NCBI GenBank assembly: GCA_934869045.1
Contig: CAKXAF010000168.1
Span: 1-6,213 of the forward strand
Reading direction: 5' to 3'
DNA length: 6,213 nucleotides
DNA from: an uncultured Nitrososphaerota archaeon
GTDB lineage: Bacteria; Bacillota; Clostridia; Oscillospirales; Ruminococcaceae
This document shows positions 4,900 through 6,213 of this stretch, piece by piece. The notes below the pieces were generated by a model. The model worked only from the letters and a program-made list of their open reading frames with translations. It ran no database searches and had not been told where the DNA came from. The position numbers and the translations under genes were made by a program. Every line of letters starts with the position of its first letter. Within the stretch, counting starts at the first letter, position 1.

Positions 4900-6213
4900 A
4901 TGGCAGACATCGCGCAGCAGACAAAAGAAAATGCATTGGGGACCGAGCCGGTCGGCAGGCTCATCGTAAAAATGGCTCTGCCGACAATTACGGCCCAGGT
5001 GATCAACGCCCTTTATAATATCATAGACCGGATCTACATCGGGCGGCTTCCCGGCGAGGGCAAGCTGGCCCTCACCGGTCTAGGAATCACCTTTCCGATC
5101 ATTATGGTCCTCTCTGCCTTTGCGGCGCTGGTGGGAATGGGAGGCGCGCCGCTGGCGGCGATCCGCATGGGCGAGGGAAATCAGAAGCAGGCGGAGAAGA
5201 TCTTAGGTAATTGCCTTGCGGCGCTGTGCGTCCTGTCCGTCGTGCTGACACTGGTCTTCCTGCCGACGAAAACCGTGCTGCTGCAGTGGTTCGGCGCGTC
5301 GGAAAACACGATGCCCTATGCCAATGATTACCTGGGCATCTATCTGCTGGGGACGGTGTTTGTGCAGATTTCCCTGGGGATGAACGCCTTCATCACTGCC
5401 CAGGGCTTCGCCACGACTTCCATGCTTACGGTGCTTATCGGCGCAGTGACCAACATCGTGCTGGACCCCATCTTCATTTACGGCTGCGGCATGGGCGTAA
5501 AGGGCGCGGCGCTGGCCACCATTATCGCCCAGGCGGTTTCCTGCGTCTGGGTGCTGTGCTTCCTCTTTGGGAAGAAGACCCGGCTGAAGATCCGGCGGAA
5601 CAGCCTGCGGCTGGAGGCGAAAACGCTGCTGCCGGTGCTGGGGCTGGGGCTTTCGCCCTTTATCATGCAATCTACCGAAAGCCTGGTACAGATCACCTTT
5701 ACCTCCGGAATGAAGCAGTACGGAAATGACGATTACGTAGGCGCCATCACGGTGCTCATCACTTGTATGCAGGTGATCCTGATGCCCGCCATGGGGCTTG
5801 CGCAGGGTTCGCAGCCCATCAGCAGCTACAATTACGGAGCCAGGAAATTTGACCGGGTGCGGAAATGCTTTAAGCTGACGCTGATCTCCTGCGTTGCTCT
5901 GGAGGTGGCCGCCTGGGCCTTTGTGATGCTGTTTCCGGCGGCGTTGATCCGGCTGTTCAACAACGATCCTGCTTTGTTGGATATCGGCGTTTACGGCATT
6001 CGGATCTTTATGTTCGGACTTTTGGTCATGGGGATCCAGAACGCCTGCCAGTCCACCTTTGTCTCGCTGGGCCAGGCAAAAATCTCCATGTTTCTTGCGC
6101 TGCTGCGGAAGATCATCCTGCTGATCCCCATTGCGCTGGTTCTGCCCCGGATCTTCCAGGCCACGGGGATGTTCGGGCTGAGCGGGACCGACGGGCTCTT
6201 CTATGCGGAGCCC
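4900..6213 (+). CDS. MATE family multidrug/metabolite efflux transporter, MepA-like (3' end beyond the window)
   Basis: An open frame of 438 codons runs to the right edge without a stop. MepA-type proteins are about 450 residues, so probably only the last few codons are missing. The N-terminal GTEPVGRLIVKMALPTI, then INALYNIIDRIYIG (36-49), is characteristic of the subgroup. Other family marks are NIVLDPIFIYGCGMGVKGAA (185-204), the duplicated second half from about 245, GLAQGSQPISSYNYGA (299-314) and SLGQAKISMF (389-398). Hydrophobic helices alternate throughout, consistent with the twelve-helix MATE fold that exports cationic compounds by Na+ or H+ antiport. The ATG at 4900 follows AAGGAG (4885-4890) with a 9-nt gap, and the N-terminus then aligns with the family. 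The same frame is open for 75 codons further upstream, with an in-frame ATG at 4807 lacking a ribosome binding site. The substrate is unknown. Confidence 0.93.
   Translation, partial: MADIAQQTKENALGTEPVGRLIVKMALPTITAQVINALYNIIDRIYIGRLPGEGKLALTGLGITFPIIMVLSAFAALVGMGGAPLAAIRMGEGNQKQAEKILGNCLAALCVLSVVLTLVFLPTKTVLLQWFGASENTMPYANDYLGIYLLGTVFVQISLGMNAFITAQGFATTSMLTVLIGAVTNIVLDPIFIYGCGMGVKGAALATIIAQAVSCVWVLCFLFGKKTRLKIRRNSLRLEAKTLLPVLGLGLSPFIMQSTESLVQITFTSGMKQYGNDDYVGAITVLITCMQVILMPAMGLAQGSQPISSYNYGARKFDRVRKCFKLTLISCVALEVAAWAFVMLFPAALIRLFNNDPALLDIGVYGIRIFMFGLLVMGIQNACQSTFVSLGQAKISMFLALLRKIILLIPIALVLPRIFQATGMFGLSGTDGLFYAEP

Noticed and set aside
4718..4969. 83-codon arginine-rich open frame overlapping the MATE start
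   Set aside because: No ribosome binding site precedes ATG 4718, it begins inside hairpins, and its composition looks like a shadow of GC-rich sequence.
5203..5670. 155-codon minus-strand open frame within the MATE gene
   Set aside because: It is H/Q/R-rich antisense translation of a clearly coding MATE region, with no recognisable domain.

Overview
This GC-rich window reads like a chromosomal stretch from a Gram-positive, low-oxygen Firmicute, probably a gut clostridium of the Oscillospiraceae type. That placement is an inference from gene style: strong GGAGG-type ribosome binding sites, a lipobox-bearing binding protein, an XRE regulator fused to membrane helices, and a MepA-like MATE pump. 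No rRNA, tRNA, insertion sequence, CRISPR array or phage gene was seen.

Layout from left to right. At 2-199 (+) is the C-terminal tail of a penicillin-binding transpeptidase, followed by a 10-bp hairpin at 199-235. Converging on it, at 261-1244 (-), is an XRE-type one-component regulator with about six membrane helices. A short regulatory gap (1245-1373) carries its probable promoter and a perfect 8-bp inverted repeat. Next comes a four-gene minus-strand operon, read from right to left: a Crp/Fnr-superfamily regulator (3786-4475), a substrate-binding lipoprotein (2688-3770), a membrane permease (1913-2713) and a short ATPase (1374-1928). The last three overlap or abut, so translation is probably coupled. 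A 376-424 bp divergent intergenic region (to 4899) holds a near-consensus minus-strand promoter for the operon, a plus-strand extended -10 promoter, several inverted repeats, and a structured leader of about 200 nt. That leader precedes a MATE efflux pump (4900 to the right edge, +, incomplete).

How the genes fit together. The lipoprotein, permease and ATPase form one complete importer of the nitrate/sulfonate/taurine/thiamine-precursor type (SsuABC/TauABC-like). The substrate cannot be read from sequence. The promoter-proximal Crp/Fnr protein is the natural candidate to control the importer, itself, and possibly the divergent pump. It lacks the FNR iron-sulfur cysteines, the CRP effector-site glutamate, and the recognition-helix glutamate, so its signal and its operator are probably non-classical.

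Nothing here amounts to a clearly new system. The items most worth a second look are the divergent regulatory region with its structured MATE leader, the non-classical regulator heading a transporter of unknown substrate, the truncated-looking ATPase, and the two perfect inverted repeats.
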